Part shown: piece after piece, positions 14,324 to 20,925 of the stretch
How the letters are laid out: each line of letters opens with the position of its first letter
Position numbering within the stretch: the first letter of the stretch is position 1
Assembly: GCA_964593065.1 (NCBI GenBank)
Contig: CAZQGO010000032.1
Span: 1-20,925 of the forward strand
Origin: CAZQGO01 sp964593065
GTDB lineage: Bacteria; Oederibacteriota; JAAXVQ01
Direction: 5' to 3'
Length of the DNA stretch: 20,925 nt
Program-made: the position numbers and the translations under genes
The notes under the pieces: model-generated
What the model was told of the DNA's origin: nothing
Databases searched by the model: none
Seen by the model: only the letters and a program-made list of their open reading frames with translations

Positions 14324-14866
14324 CTAGCGTTTTGCGAAGGGGGCCCCGAACTGCCGCAACAGTTCCTCGGCCTCCGGATCGGTCTTAGCGGTCGTTACCA
14401 ACGTCACGTTCAATCCGTGGATGCCCATGATCTTGTCGTAGTTGATCTCGGGAAAAATGATCTGTTCCCGCAGGCCCAGGTTGAAATTGCCGCGCCCGTC
14501 GAACCCCTTGCCGGAAATGCCCCGGAAATCCTTGATGCGCGGCAAGGCCACGTTGATGAGCCGGTCCAGGAATTCGTACATCCGGGGTCCGCGCAGGGTC
14601 ACGCGCGCGCCGATGGGATTGTTCGCGCGCAGCTTAAAATTCGAAATCGATTTCTTGGCGCGCGTGATCACCGGGTGCTGGCCCGTGATCTGGGCCAGTT
14701 CCTCGGCCGCCGTCTCCAGCAGCTTGATGTCCTCGGTGGCTTTGCCCATGCCGACGTTCACGACGATCTTCTCCAAGCGCGGCACCTGGAGGCGGTTGCG
14801 GTAGCTGAACTTCGCCATCATGGCGGGCACGATTTCCTGCAGGTATTTTTCCTTCAGCCGAGCCAT
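14324..14866 (-). CDS. rplE: 50S ribosomal protein L5
   Basis: L5 binds 5S rRNA and forms an intersubunit bridge with S13. The 180-residue length is normal. It starts MARLKEKYLQEIVPAMMAKF and contains the signature VPRLEKIVVNVGMGKA (about 29-44) and the C-terminal block REQIIFPEINYDKI with GLNVTLVTTAKTD. It is placed between rplX and rpsN with a GGAGG site before ATG 14866. Confidence 0.99.
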   Translation of the reverse strand: MARLKEKYLQEIVPAMMAKFSYRNRLQVPRLEKIVVNVGMGKATEDIKLLETAAEELAQITGQHPVITRAKKSISNFKLRANNPIGARVTLRGPRMYEFLDRLINVALPRIKDFRGISGKGFDGRGNFNLGLREQIIFPEINYDKIMGIHGLNVTLVTTAKTDPEAEELLRQFGAPFAKR

Positions 14867-14897
14867 ACAAACCTCCCTCCCGGGTGGGGAGTGCGGA

Positions 14898-15224
14898 TCA
14901 GTCGAGCATTTCCTTGCATTTCTTGCAGATGCGCACGAACTTCTCCTGGTCGCCCATGGGCTTGTATTCCACCCGCGTGACCTCGTTGCATTTGTTGCAG
15001 ATCAACTTCAGTTTGGACAGATTCACCGGCGCTTCCTTTTCCAGAATTCCGCCCTGCGGCATTTTCTGCGTCGGCCGGGAATGGCGCTTGATGAAGTTGA
15101 CTTTTTCCACGATGGCCAGCCCGCGCTTGGGGAAAATTTTCAGGATCTTGCCGCTTTTGCCGCGGTCCTTCCCCGAAATCACGGTCACGATATCGTTTTT
15201 GTGCAACCTCGGTTTGACGTTCAC
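14898..15224 (-). CDS. rplX: 50S ribosomal protein L24, zinc-binding form
   Basis: L24 starts 50S assembly and lies near the exit tunnel. The 108 residues begin with the KOW motif (about 8-35, NDIVTVISGKDRGKSGKILK). The C-terminal part keeps a four-cysteine site (C76, C79, C100, C103), the zinc form lost in many bacteria. It starts at GTG 15224 with AGGA nine bases upstream and lies 24 nt after rplN. Confidence 0.99.
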   Translation of the reverse strand: MNVKPRLHKNDIVTVISGKDRGKSGKILKIFPKRGLAIVEKVNFIKRHSRPTQKMPQGGILEKEAPVNLSKLKLICNKCNEVTRVEYKPMGDQEKFVRICKKCKEMLD

Positions 15225-15248
15225 GCCCGTCCGTCCTTTCTGCCGGCC

Positions 15249-15617
15249 CTAGAGAACTTCCGGAGCCAGGGACACGATTTTCATGAAATTCCGTTCGCGC
15301 AACTCGCGCGCCACCGGGCCGAAAATCCGGGTGCCGCGGGGGTTGAGCTGCTCGTTGATGACCACCGCCGCGTTCTCGTCGAAACGGATGTAGGAACCGT
15401 CGTTGCGGCGGTAGTTGGTCGCCGTGCGGACGATCACGCACCGGACTTTTTCGCTTTTCTTCACCTGGGCGCCGGGAATCGCCTCCTTGACCGCGCCGAC
15501 GATGATGTCCCCCAAATTGGCGTAGCGCCGCCGGGTACCGCCCAAGACCTTGATGCATTGGATGATCTTGGCTCCGGAATTATCCGCCACCCGCAGCATG
15601 CTCTGGACCTGGATCAT
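15249..15617 (-). CDS. rplN: 50S ribosomal protein L14
   Basis: L14 sits at the subunit interface and is the binding site of the silencing factor RsfS. The 122 residues show MIQVQSMLRVADNSGAKIIQ, the GDIIVGAVKEAIPGAQVKK signature region, and a normal C-terminus (RERNFMKIVSLAPEVL). Its ATG overlaps the rpsQ stop codon (ATGA), coupling the S10 and spc parts of the operon without a promoter gap. Confidence 0.99.
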   Translation of the reverse strand: MIQVQSMLRVADNSGAKIIQCIKVLGGTRRRYANLGDIIVGAVKEAIPGAQVKKSEKVRCVIVRTATNYRRNDGSYIRFDENAAVVINEQLNPRGTRIFGPVARELRERNFMKIVSLAPEVL

Positions 15618-15910
15618 GACAGGTTGGCCTCCTTCAACCGCTCGTCCGGATGCACCGCGGCGCGGCGGACGACCTCCACCAAGGTGTGGTACTTGTCCGC
15701 CGACAAGTGCCGGACTTCCCGAATGCGGACATAATCGCCCCGCTGCGCCGTCTTCTCCTCGTCATGGACCTTGTATTTGCGGGAGCGGGTGATGACGCGT
15801 TTGTACCGCGGATGCTGGACCCTGCGGTCCACGCGGACCACGATGGTCTTCTGCATCTTATCGCTCACCACCAGGCCGATTTTATCCTTGCTGGTGACCT
15901 GTTCTGCCAT
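15614..15910 (-). CDS. rpsQ: 30S ribosomal protein S17
   Basis: S17 is an OB-fold primary binder of 16S rRNA. The 98 residues contain GLVVSDKMQKTIVVRVDRRV, the HPRYKRVITRSRKYKVHDE block, and GDYVRIREVRHLSADKYHTL. The C-terminus is a little longer than the minimal S17. ATG 15910 has two GAGG sites within 5-8 bases upstream; an in-frame ATG five codons earlier overlaps those sites and is rejected. A strong hairpin (15933-15959) lies between rpmC and this gene. Confidence 0.98.
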   Translation of the reverse strand: MAEQVTSKDKIGLVVSDKMQKTIVVRVDRRVQHPRYKRVITRSRKYKVHDEEKTAQRGDYVRIREVRHLSADKYHTLVEVVRRAAVHPDERLKEANLS

Positions 15911-15932
15911 GGCTGCCTCCTCCATTCACCTG

Positions 15933-15959
15933 CCGGTCCCCTCCTCGGAGGGGAGCCGG
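15933..15959 (-). other. Strong hairpin in the rpmC-rpsQ spacer
   Basis: Bases 15933-15943 can pair with 15948-15959 (11 bp with one bulged base at 15955, 4-nt loop), almost all GC. It lies 22 nt upstream of the rpsQ start, within a 56-nt spacer. There is no T-run after it, so termination is unlikely; mRNA processing or translational control is possible. Confidence 0.5.
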
Positions 15960-15966
15960 ATGTCGG

Positions 15967-16257
15967 CTACCGCTTCTTGCCCGCTTTCGAGGCGGCGGCC
16001 GCCTTTTTTGCCTGGCCCTCTCCCGGGACGGCCTGGGACTGTTCCGCGGCCATGGGAGTCGTCAGGCCCTTGGCGGCCATTTCCCCCAGGAGGGTCTTGA
16101 TGCGCGCGATATCCTTGCGCAGCAGCGCCAATTGGGCGGTGTTGTCCACCTGCTTGGTCTGGATTTTCACCCTCAGCTTGAGCAGGCTGTCCTGCAGTTC
16201 CAGCAGTTTTCGGTCCAGGTCGTCCTTGGTCATCTCGCGGAATTTTGCGATTTTCAT
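15967..16257 (-). CDS. rpmC: 50S ribosomal protein L29 with C-terminal tail
   Basis: L29 sits at the tunnel exit beside L23 and forms part of the docking site for the signal recognition particle and trigger factor. The helical-hairpin core is residues 1-64 (MKIAKFREMTKDDLDRKLLE through LRKDIARIKTLLGEM). The usual length is about 60-72; this one is 96, with an added Ala/Gln/Lys-rich tail (AKKAAAASKAGKKR at the end). ATG 16257 lies five bases after the rplP stop, with only a weak ribosome binding site inside rplP, suggesting coupling. The longer frame upstream runs through rplP and is rejected. Confidence 0.96.
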   Translation of the reverse strand: MKIAKFREMTKDDLDRKLLELQDSLLKLRVKIQTKQVDNTAQLALLRKDIARIKTLLGEMAAKGLTTPMAAEQSQAVPGEGQAKKAAAASKAGKKR

Positions 16258-16262
16258 CGGGA

Positions 16263-16682
16263 TCAACCACCCACTTCCGGCCGGATGACGAACTTGGTGA
16301 TCAGGGGCAGCCTGTGCGCGGCCAGCTGCAAGGCTTCCCGTGCGATCTTTTCCGTCACGCCGTCGAGTTCGAACAGGATGCGGCCGGGCTTGACCACGGC
16401 CACCCAGGCTTCCGGCGCACCCTTGCCCTTCCCCATGCGGGTTTCCGCCGGCTTCTTCGTAATGGGCTTGTCGGGAAAAATCCGGATCCACAGCTTCCCG
16501 CCCCGTTTCAAATGCCGGTTGACGGCGACGCGGCAGGCTTCGATCTGGGCGTTGGTCACCCAATGCGCCTCCATGGCTCTCAAGCCGTAATTGCCAAAAC
16601 TGACCTGGGCGCCCCGGCGCGCCACGCCGCGCATTTTTCCGCGCTGTTGCTTGCGGTGCTTAACCCTCTTTGGCAGCAGCAT
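16263..16682 (-). CDS. rplP: 50S ribosomal protein L16
   Basis: L16 is essential for 50S maturation and A-site tRNA positioning. The 139 residues start MLLPKRVKHRKQQRGKMRG and contain the conserved GKLWIRIFPDKPITKKPAETRMGKGKG region, quoted here only as located at about 62-88. ATG 16682 lies inside the end of rpsC, giving a 23-nt overlap in another frame, with GGAGG eight bases upstream. The overlap is real because both protein ends are intact. Confidence 0.98.
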   Translation of the reverse strand: MLLPKRVKHRKQQRGKMRGVARRGAQVSFGNYGLRAMEAHWVTNAQIEACRVAVNRHLKRGGKLWIRIFPDKPITKKPAETRMGKGKGAPEAWVAVVKPGRILFELDGVTEKIAREALQLAAHRLPLITKFVIRPEVGG

Positions 16683-17334
16683 GCCGCTTGCCTCCCCGCC
16701 GCTCCTCGCCGGATCTCGGTTTATCCAGGTAGAGCCAGACTTTCACGCCGATGGTGCCGTAGGTCGTCTTGGCCGTCGCTTGGCCGAACTGAATGTCCGC
16801 CCGGAGCGTATGCAGGGGAACCTGGCCCTCGCGGTACCATTCGCTGCGGGCGATCTCGGCGCCGGCCAGGCGCCCGCCACAGCCGATCCGGATGCCCTTG
16901 GCGCCCAGGTCCATGGCGGTGCTGACCGCCCGCTTCATCGCCCGCCGGAACGCGATCCGCCGTTCCAGCTGCCGGGCGACGTTTTCGGCCACTAGGGTCG
17001 CGTCGAGTTCCGGCCGCTTGATCTCCAGAATGTTGACGTAGATCTGTTTATCCGTCAGGGTCTGGAGTTCCCGGCGCAGACCTTCGATTTCCGACCCCTT
17101 CTTGCCGATAATGATGCCGGGCTTGGCCGCATAGATGGTCACCGTGGCACGCTGCGAGGCCCGTTCGATTTCAATTTTCGCGATGCCGGCGTGGCCCAGG
17201 CGCGCCTTGATGAACTTGCGCAGCTTCACGTCTTCCAGCAGCAGGTCCGCGAAGTTCTTCTTGGCGAACCACTGCGAATCCCAGGTGCGGGTGATGCCCA
17301 GCCGTAAACCTTCGGGATTAACCTTCTGACCCAC
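16660..17334 (-). CDS. rpsC: 30S ribosomal protein S3
   Basis: S3 lines the mRNA entry channel and has helicase activity with S4 and S5. The 224 residues begin MGQKVNPEGLRLGITRTWDS. The type II KH domain carries the GxxG loop GKKG (about 77-80), and the C-domain contains GAKGIRIGCGGRLAGAEIAR. The basic tail (GEERRGGKRHAAAKEG) overlaps rplP by 23 nt. It starts at GTG 17334 after AAGGAGG, 12 nt behind rplV. Confidence 0.99.
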   Translation of the reverse strand: MGQKVNPEGLRLGITRTWDSQWFAKKNFADLLLEDVKLRKFIKARLGHAGIAKIEIERASQRATVTIYAAKPGIIIGKKGSEIEGLRRELQTLTDKQIYVNILEIKRPELDATLVAENVARQLERRIAFRRAMKRAVSTAMDLGAKGIRIGCGGRLAGAEIARSEWYREGQVPLHTLRADIQFGQATAKTTYGTIGVKVWLYLDKPRSGEERRGGKRHAAAKEG

Positions 17335-17346
17335 GACGCATCCTCC

Positions 17347-17712
17347 TTAGGCTCCCTTGGCCGCGCCGGACTTGCCGTCCGACACCACCAGGGTCAGGTG
17401 TGAGGTCCGCACGTGGATTTTACTGGCGCGGCCCATGGCGCGGGGGATGAAGCGCCGCGCGTTGCGCAGCATGGGACCGCCGTCGGTGCGGATTTCTTTG
17501 ATGAACAAGTTGGCCGGGTCGATTTCCGGGTCCCGGCTGGCCGCGGCCACCGCGGACTTGATCAGCTTTGCCAGGATCGGCGCGCCCGCCTTGGGAACGA
17601 AACGCAGGATATTCAGCGCCTCATCGACTTTCTTCTTCCGGACCAGCCCGGCCACCACGTTGACCTTGCGCGGGCCAATGCGGACGTGCCGGGCCATCAC
17701 CTTGTGCTCCAT
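17347..17712 (-). CDS. rplV: 50S ribosomal protein L22
   Basis: L22 has a long beta-hairpin reaching the exit-tunnel constriction, where macrolides bind. The 121 residues include VMARHVRIGPRKVNVVAGLV, the SAVAAASR helix, and the hairpin region GPMLRNARRFIPRAMGRASK. ATG 17712 follows a GAGGAGG site. The 60-nt spacer from rpsS contains a GC-rich inverted repeat (CCCGCG and CGCGGG arms). Confidence 0.99.
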   Translation of the reverse strand: MEHKVMARHVRIGPRKVNVVAGLVRKKKVDEALNILRFVPKAGAPILAKLIKSAVAAASRDPEIDPANLFIKEIRTDGGPMLRNARRFIPRAMGRASKIHVRTSHLTLVVSDGKSGAAKGA

Positions 17713-17772
17713 GGGTATTCCCTCCTCAAGGGCGCCCGCGCGCCAGTCCGCGGGGGCGGCTCTTGGTGCCCG

Positions 17773-18060
17773 CTATTCCGGGGTGGTCGTCTTCTCGGTC
17801 TTGGACCCGCCGTGGGCTCTGAACAGGCGGGTCGGCGCGAATTCGCCGAGTTTGTGCCCCACCATGTTCTCCGTCATGTAAATCGGCAAAAACTTTTTGC
17901 CGTTGTGAACCGCCAGGGTATGCCCGACCATTTCGGGGGTGATCATGCTTCGCCGCGACCAGGTCTTGAGCACCTTTTTTTCCTTGGTTTGATTCAAGAC
18001 CTCGATTTTTTTCATCAGCTTGGGATCCACATAGGGACCCTTTTTGGACGAACGGGCCAC
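17773..18060 (-). CDS. rpsS: 30S ribosomal protein S19
   Basis: S19 works with S13 in the 30S head near the A-site tRNA. The 95 residues begin MARSSKKGPYVDPKLMKKIE and contain the signature WSRRSMITPEMVGHTLAVHNG and KLGEFAPTRLFRAHGG. It starts at GTG 18060, three bases after the rplB stop codon. Confidence 0.99.
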   Translation of the reverse strand: MARSSKKGPYVDPKLMKKIEVLNQTKEKKVLKTWSRRSMITPEMVGHTLAVHNGKKFLPIYMTENMVGHKLGEFAPTRLFRAHGGSKTEKTTTPE

Positions 18061-18063
18061 CGT

Positions 18064-18903
18064 TTACGCCCCCTTCCCTGTTTTGCGGCGGCGAATAATC
18101 ATGGAATTACTCGCCTTATTAGGCTTGCGGGTCTTGTACCCCTTGGTCGGGAATCCCCAAGGCGTGACCGGGTGATGACCGCTTTTGCTGCGCCCCTCGC
18201 CGCCGCCCATGGGATGGTCCACCGGGTTCTTGGCCATGCCCCGGGTGCGGGGCTTAAAACCAAGCCAGCGGTTCCGGCCGGCTTTTCCGATGTCGATGTT
18301 TTCGTGTTCCGGATTCCCGACCTGGCCCATTGTGGCCGTGCAATCCAGGTGGATCAGGCGCATCTCCCCGGAGGGCAGGCGGACATGGGCGTAATCGCCT
18401 TCCTTGGCCAGCAGTTGGGCCGAAACCCCCGCGGACCGCACCAGCCTGGCTTTCTGGCCGGGCCGGAGCTGGATATTATGGATGGTCGAGCCCTGGGTGA
18501 TCTTGCGCAGGGGCAGGGTGTTGCCCACCTGGATGTCCGCATCCGGGCCCGAAACCAGGACCTGGCCCACGGCCAGACCTTCCGGGGCGACGATATAGCG
18601 TTTCTCTCCGTCCGCGTACCGCAGCAAGGCGATGCGGGCCGTCCGGTTCGGATCATACTCCAAGGACAGGACCCGGGCGGGGACGCCCAGCTTCTCGCGG
18701 ACGAAATCGATCAGGCGGTAGCGACGCTTGTGCCCGCCCGATTTCCTCCGCGCCGTATAGCGGCCGTTGACGTTGTGTCCGCCGCTTTTCGTCAATTTGC
18801 GCACCAGGGATTTTTCCGGCCGGCGACGGGTCAGATTGGAAAAATCGAACCCCAACATATGCCGCCGTCCCGGGCTCGTCGGCCGATATTGCTTCACAGG
18901 CAT
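18064..18903 (-). CDS. rplB: 50S ribosomal protein L2
   Basis: L2 is among the most conserved ribosomal proteins, needed for subunit association and near the peptidyl-transferase centre. The 279 residues show the OB-fold and SH3-like domains and the signature VDHPMGGGEGRSKSGHHPVT near residues 227-246, including the invariant histidine. It starts with MPVKQYRPTSPGRRHM. It follows rplW after 35 nt. Confidence 0.99.
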   Translation of the reverse strand: MPVKQYRPTSPGRRHMLGFDFSNLTRRRPEKSLVRKLTKSGGHNVNGRYTARRKSGGHKRRYRLIDFVREKLGVPARVLSLEYDPNRTARIALLRYADGEKRYIVAPEGLAVGQVLVSGPDADIQVGNTLPLRKITQGSTIHNIQLRPGQKARLVRSAGVSAQLLAKEGDYAHVRLPSGEMRLIHLDCTATMGQVGNPEHENIDIGKAGRNRWLGFKPRTRGMAKNPVDHPMGGGEGRSKSGHHPVTPWGFPTKGYKTRKPNKASNSMIIRRRKTGKGA

Positions 18904-18938
18904 GATGCTTCTCCTTGATCCGGAAGGTGCGCCGCGCT

Positions 18939-19226
18939 TTAGACGCCCTCGTAGATTTCAATGCGGTCGCCGGCCTTCAGCACGGCGATGGCTTTTTTCC
19001 AGGGCCGTTTGCTGCTGACGTTGGGTCCAAAACGGCGGCTCTTGCCGGGCATCTTGATGGTGTTGACCCGCATGACCTTCACCTTGAAAATCATTTCAAT
19101 GGCCTGCTTGATCTGGATCTTGTTGGCCCGCCGGTCGACCTCGAAGGCGTAGGCGTTGTGCGCTTCCTTCTGGCGGGTCAGTTTCTCGGTGACCAGCGGC
19201 CGCTTGATGATGGTGTAATCGTTCAT
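18939..19226 (-). CDS. rplW: 50S ribosomal protein L23
   Basis: L23 is at the tunnel exit and is the main dock for trigger factor and SRP. The 95 residues begin MNDYTIIKRPLVTEKLTRQK and include the family region ANKIQIKQAIEMIFKVKV. ATG 19226 overlaps the rplD stop (ATGA) and has GAGGAG 11 bases upstream; a longer frame of 20 extra residues lies inside rplD and is rejected. Confidence 0.98.
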   Translation of the reverse strand: MNDYTIIKRPLVTEKLTRQKEAHNAYAFEVDRRANKIQIKQAIEMIFKVKVMRVNTIKMPGKSRRFGPNVSSKRPWKKAIAVLKAGDRIEIYEGV

Positions 19227-19849
19227 CGGTTTAAATTCTCCTCGATGCGCGTTACCGCCGCCCGCGTGAGCAGCAGCCGGTCGCAATCCAGCAGGTCGTA
19301 GGTGTTGAGGTTCTCGGAGCGCAGAATCCGCAGCCGCGGAATATTGCGGCCGGACATCGACACCTTCTCGTCCGCCTCGCCCAGGATCAGCGTGGTCCGG
19401 CCGCGGGCGGAGATTTTTTTCAACAGCGCGGCCATGGCCTTGGTTTGCACGGCCGCCAGCTTGATGTCATCCAGGATGACCATCTCTCCGTCGGCCAGCT
19501 TCGCGGACAGGGCGCAACGCAGCGCCTGCCGGCGCATGCGCTTCGGCATTTCCCAGGAGTAGTCCCGGGGCTTGGGCCCGAAGGTAATGCCCCCCTTGAA
19601 CCATAGCGGAGAGCGGTTGCTGCCGGCGCGGGCGCGGCCCGTGCCCTTCTGGCGCCAGGGCTTGGCGCCGCCGCCGGAAACCTCGCCGCGGGTTTTGGTG
19701 GAGGCGGTTCCGCGCCGCCGGTTGGCCAGATAACTGTGCACGGCCTCCCACACCAGGTGGGAATTATTCTTCGCGGCGAAGACCTTGTCCGAGAGCGTAA
19801 GCTCCCCGACCGGCTGGTTGTCCTGATTCACCATCTTCACGGTTGGCAT
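19223..19849 (-). CDS. rplD: 50S ribosomal protein L4
   Basis: L4 reaches into the exit tunnel and in E. coli autoregulates the S10 operon. The 208 residues have MPTVKMVNQDNQPVGELTLS at the start, the tunnel loop RGEVSGGGAKPWRQKGTGRA near 56-75, and the C-terminal NLNTYDLLDCDRLLLTRAAV. ATG 19849 shares one base with the rplC stop (TGATG). The much longer frame reaching 20494 is out-of-frame rplC sequence. Confidence 0.98.
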   Translation of the reverse strand: MPTVKMVNQDNQPVGELTLSDKVFAAKNNSHLVWEAVHSYLANRRRGTASTKTRGEVSGGGAKPWRQKGTGRARAGSNRSPLWFKGGITFGPKPRDYSWEMPKRMRRQALRCALSAKLADGEMVILDDIKLAAVQTKAMAALLKKISARGRTTLILGEADEKVSMSGRNIPRLRILRSENLNTYDLLDCDRLLLTRAAVTRIEENLNR

Positions 19850-20487
19850 CAGCGCTTCCCTCCCCGCCGGCTGGCCTTGACGAAGACGAGTCCGCGGTTG
19901 GAGCCGGGCACCGCGCCCTTGATCAGGATCAGGTTGTTCTTGGCGTCCACCCGGACCAGCTCCAGCCCGATGGCGGTCACCCGCTCGTTGCCCATCTGGC
20001 CCGGCATTTTCAAGCCTTTGATCACCCGGGAGGGGTCCGAGGAAGCGCCGATCGAGCCCGGGGCCCGGTGGAACATCGAACCGTGCGTGTTGCGCCCGCC
20101 GCGCGCGTGAAAACGCTTGATGACTCCCTGAAAGCCCTTGCCTTTGGAGACGCCGACCACGTCCACGCGCTGGACGCCTTCCAAAACCTCGGCCCCGAAG
20201 GTCTGCCCGACCGTATAGCTCCCGCCGTTCCCGGTGCGGATCTCGCGCAGCACGCGGTGCGGCTTGAGATTCCGCTTGGTGAACTGCCCGAGCACGGGCT
20301 TGCTCAGGCGCTTCGGCTTCTGTTCCTCCAGGCCGACCTGAATGGCGGCATAGCCGTCTTTCTCCGGGGTCTTGACCTGGACGACGGTGCAGGGATCCGC
20401 GGCCACCACGGTCACCGGCACGATCCGGCCCTGGGCGTCGAAAACCTGGGTCATCCCCACTTTTCTCCCGAATATGCTCTTCTCCAT
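19849..20487 (-). CDS. rplC: 50S ribosomal protein L3
   Basis: L3 is an early 23S rRNA binder whose loop approaches the peptidyl-transferase centre. The 212 residues start MEKSIFGRKVGMTQVF, include the signature region GVSKGKGFQGVIKRFHARGG, and carry KMPGQMGNERVT, the GQ motif methylated by PrmB in E. coli. It is 49 nt after rpsJ and shares one base with rplD. Confidence 0.99.
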   Translation of the reverse strand: MEKSIFGRKVGMTQVFDAQGRIVPVTVVAADPCTVVQVKTPEKDGYAAIQVGLEEQKPKRLSKPVLGQFTKRNLKPHRVLREIRTGNGGSYTVGQTFGAEVLEGVQRVDVVGVSKGKGFQGVIKRFHARGGRNTHGSMFHRAPGSIGASSDPSRVIKGLKMPGQMGNERVTAIGLELVRVDAKNNLILIKGAVPGSNRGLVFVKASRRGGKR

Positions 20488-20511
20488 GGTCCAACCTCTT
20501 GACGGTTCTTG

Positions 20512-20531
20512 CTAGGCCTCACCGGACCTAG
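20512..20531 (-). other. Short hairpin in the rpsJ-rplC spacer
   Basis: A 7-bp stem (20512-20518 with 20525-20531, one G-U pair) and a 6-nt loop start a few bases after the rpsJ stop codon. No T-run follows. It could help stabilise or process the mRNA; the evidence is only base pairing. Confidence 0.3.
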
Positions 20532-20536
20532 GGTCT

Positions 20537-20845
20537 CTACAGCTTGATCTCCACATCCACGCCGGCCGGCAGGTCCAGCTTCATCAGGGCGTCGATGGTC
20601 TTGGGCGTGGGATCCACGATGTCCAGCAAGCGCTTGTGGGTGCGCACCTCGAACTGCTCGCGCGACTTCTTGTCCACGTGCGGGCTGCGCAAGACGGTGA
20701 CCCGGTTGATGCGGGTCGGCAGCGGCACGGGGCCGAAGACCCGGGCGCCGGTGCGCTTGGCCGTCTCGATCACGTCGCTGGCCGAATGGTCGAGCAGCTT
20801 GTGATCGTAGGCTCTCATCCTGATCCTGATCTTCTGCCTGTTCAT
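20537..20845 (-). CDS. rpsJ: 30S ribosomal protein S10 (NusE)
   Basis: S10 is in the 30S head and, as NusE, joins NusB and NusG in transcription antitermination and transcription-translation coupling. The 102-residue length is normal. It begins MNRQKIRIRMRAYDHKLLDH and contains GPVPLPTRINRVTVLRSPHV. It lies only 21 nt after tuf, so the str operon continues into the S10 operon and no S10 leader of the E. coli kind is present. Confidence 0.99.
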   Translation of the reverse strand: MNRQKIRIRMRAYDHKLLDHSASDVIETAKRTGARVFGPVPLPTRINRVTVLRSPHVDKKSREQFEVRTHKRLLDIVDPTPKTIDALMKLDLPAGVDVEIKL

Positions 20846-20866
20846 GGTTTCCCCGCCTTTGTCGGC

Positions 20867-20925
20867 TTATTCAATAATCTCGGAGATGACGCCCGAGGCC
20901 ACCGTGTGGCCGCCCTCGCGGATGG
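20867..20925 (-). CDS. tuf: Elongation factor Tu, C-terminal fragment (first tuf copy, runs off the window)
   Basis: The last codons read IREGGHTVASGVISEIIE and a TAA stop, the conserved end of EF-Tu domain III. The gene is directly upstream of rpsJ, the usual tufA place at the end of the str operon (rpsL-rpsG-fusA-tuf). Only 59 bases are visible. Together with the tuf start at the left edge, it means the ribosomal block is bracketed by tuf sequences in the same orientation. Confidence 0.93.
   Translation of the reverse strand, partial: IREGGHTVASGVISEIIE

Noticed and set aside
17413..18918. Plus-strand open frame of about 500 codons
   Set aside because: It lies antisense to rplV, rpsS and rplB, which are certain; the translation resembles no family I know and reflects GC-rich codon use.

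Overview
This window is one long co-directional block of translation genes from a GC-rich bacterium, and every gene lies on the minus strand. Read in the direction of transcription (high to low coordinates) it begins with the last 19 codons of a tuf gene. It then runs through a complete S10-spc-alpha ribosomal-protein super-operon: rpsJ, rplC, rplD, rplW, rplB, rpsS, rplV, rpsC, rplP, rpmC, rpsQ | rplN, rplX, rplE, rpsN, rpsH, rplF, rplR, rpsE, rpmD, rplO, secY, adk, map, infA, rpmJ | rpsM, rpsK, rpsD, rpoA, rplQ. No expected member is missing. Many junctions are stop/start overlaps (ATGA, GTGA, TGATG), so translational coupling is likely. A clear intrinsic terminator follows rplQ.

The second region (about 4.8 kb down to 1) holds cysS, a 100-N assembly gap, rlmB, tRNA-Thr(TGT), miaA, tRNA-Tyr(GTA), an intrinsic-terminator-like hairpin, tRNA-Gly(TCC), an LpxL/HtrB-type acyltransferase, a good sigma70-like promoter, tRNA-Thr(GGT), a structured leader, and the first 14 codons of a second tuf gene. 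The tRNA order Thr-Tyr-Gly-Thr followed by tuf is the same as the thrU-tyrU-glyT-thrT-tufB cluster of Escherichia coli. Here it is interrupted by two protein genes, one of which (miaA) encodes an enzyme whose expected substrates include the tRNA-Tyr directly downstream.

The organism is probably Gram-negative, because of the lipid-A-type acyltransferase. It keeps the zinc-binding forms of S4, S14, L24 and L36, encodes CCA on all four tRNAs, and uses strong Shine-Dalgarno sequences. I cannot place it in a phylum from this window. The 100-N gap points to a scaffolded draft or metagenome assembly, and both window ends lie just inside tuf, which suggests contig breaks at a near-identical repeat.

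Nothing here looks like a new defence, mobile or biosynthetic system; there are no insertion sequences, CRISPR arrays or phage genes. The points worth a second look are at the level of RNA structure and protein extensions: CCA-abutting hairpins after both tRNA-Thr genes, competing helices in the tuf leader, a long Lys/Ala/Glu-rich tail on L17, a basic N-terminal extension on IF-1, and an acyltransferase lacking the acidic residue of its HX4(D/E) motif. No stretch longer than 300 bases lacks a gene. The larger spacers (43-197, 1366-1544, 2622-2798, 4815-4945) are described in the features.
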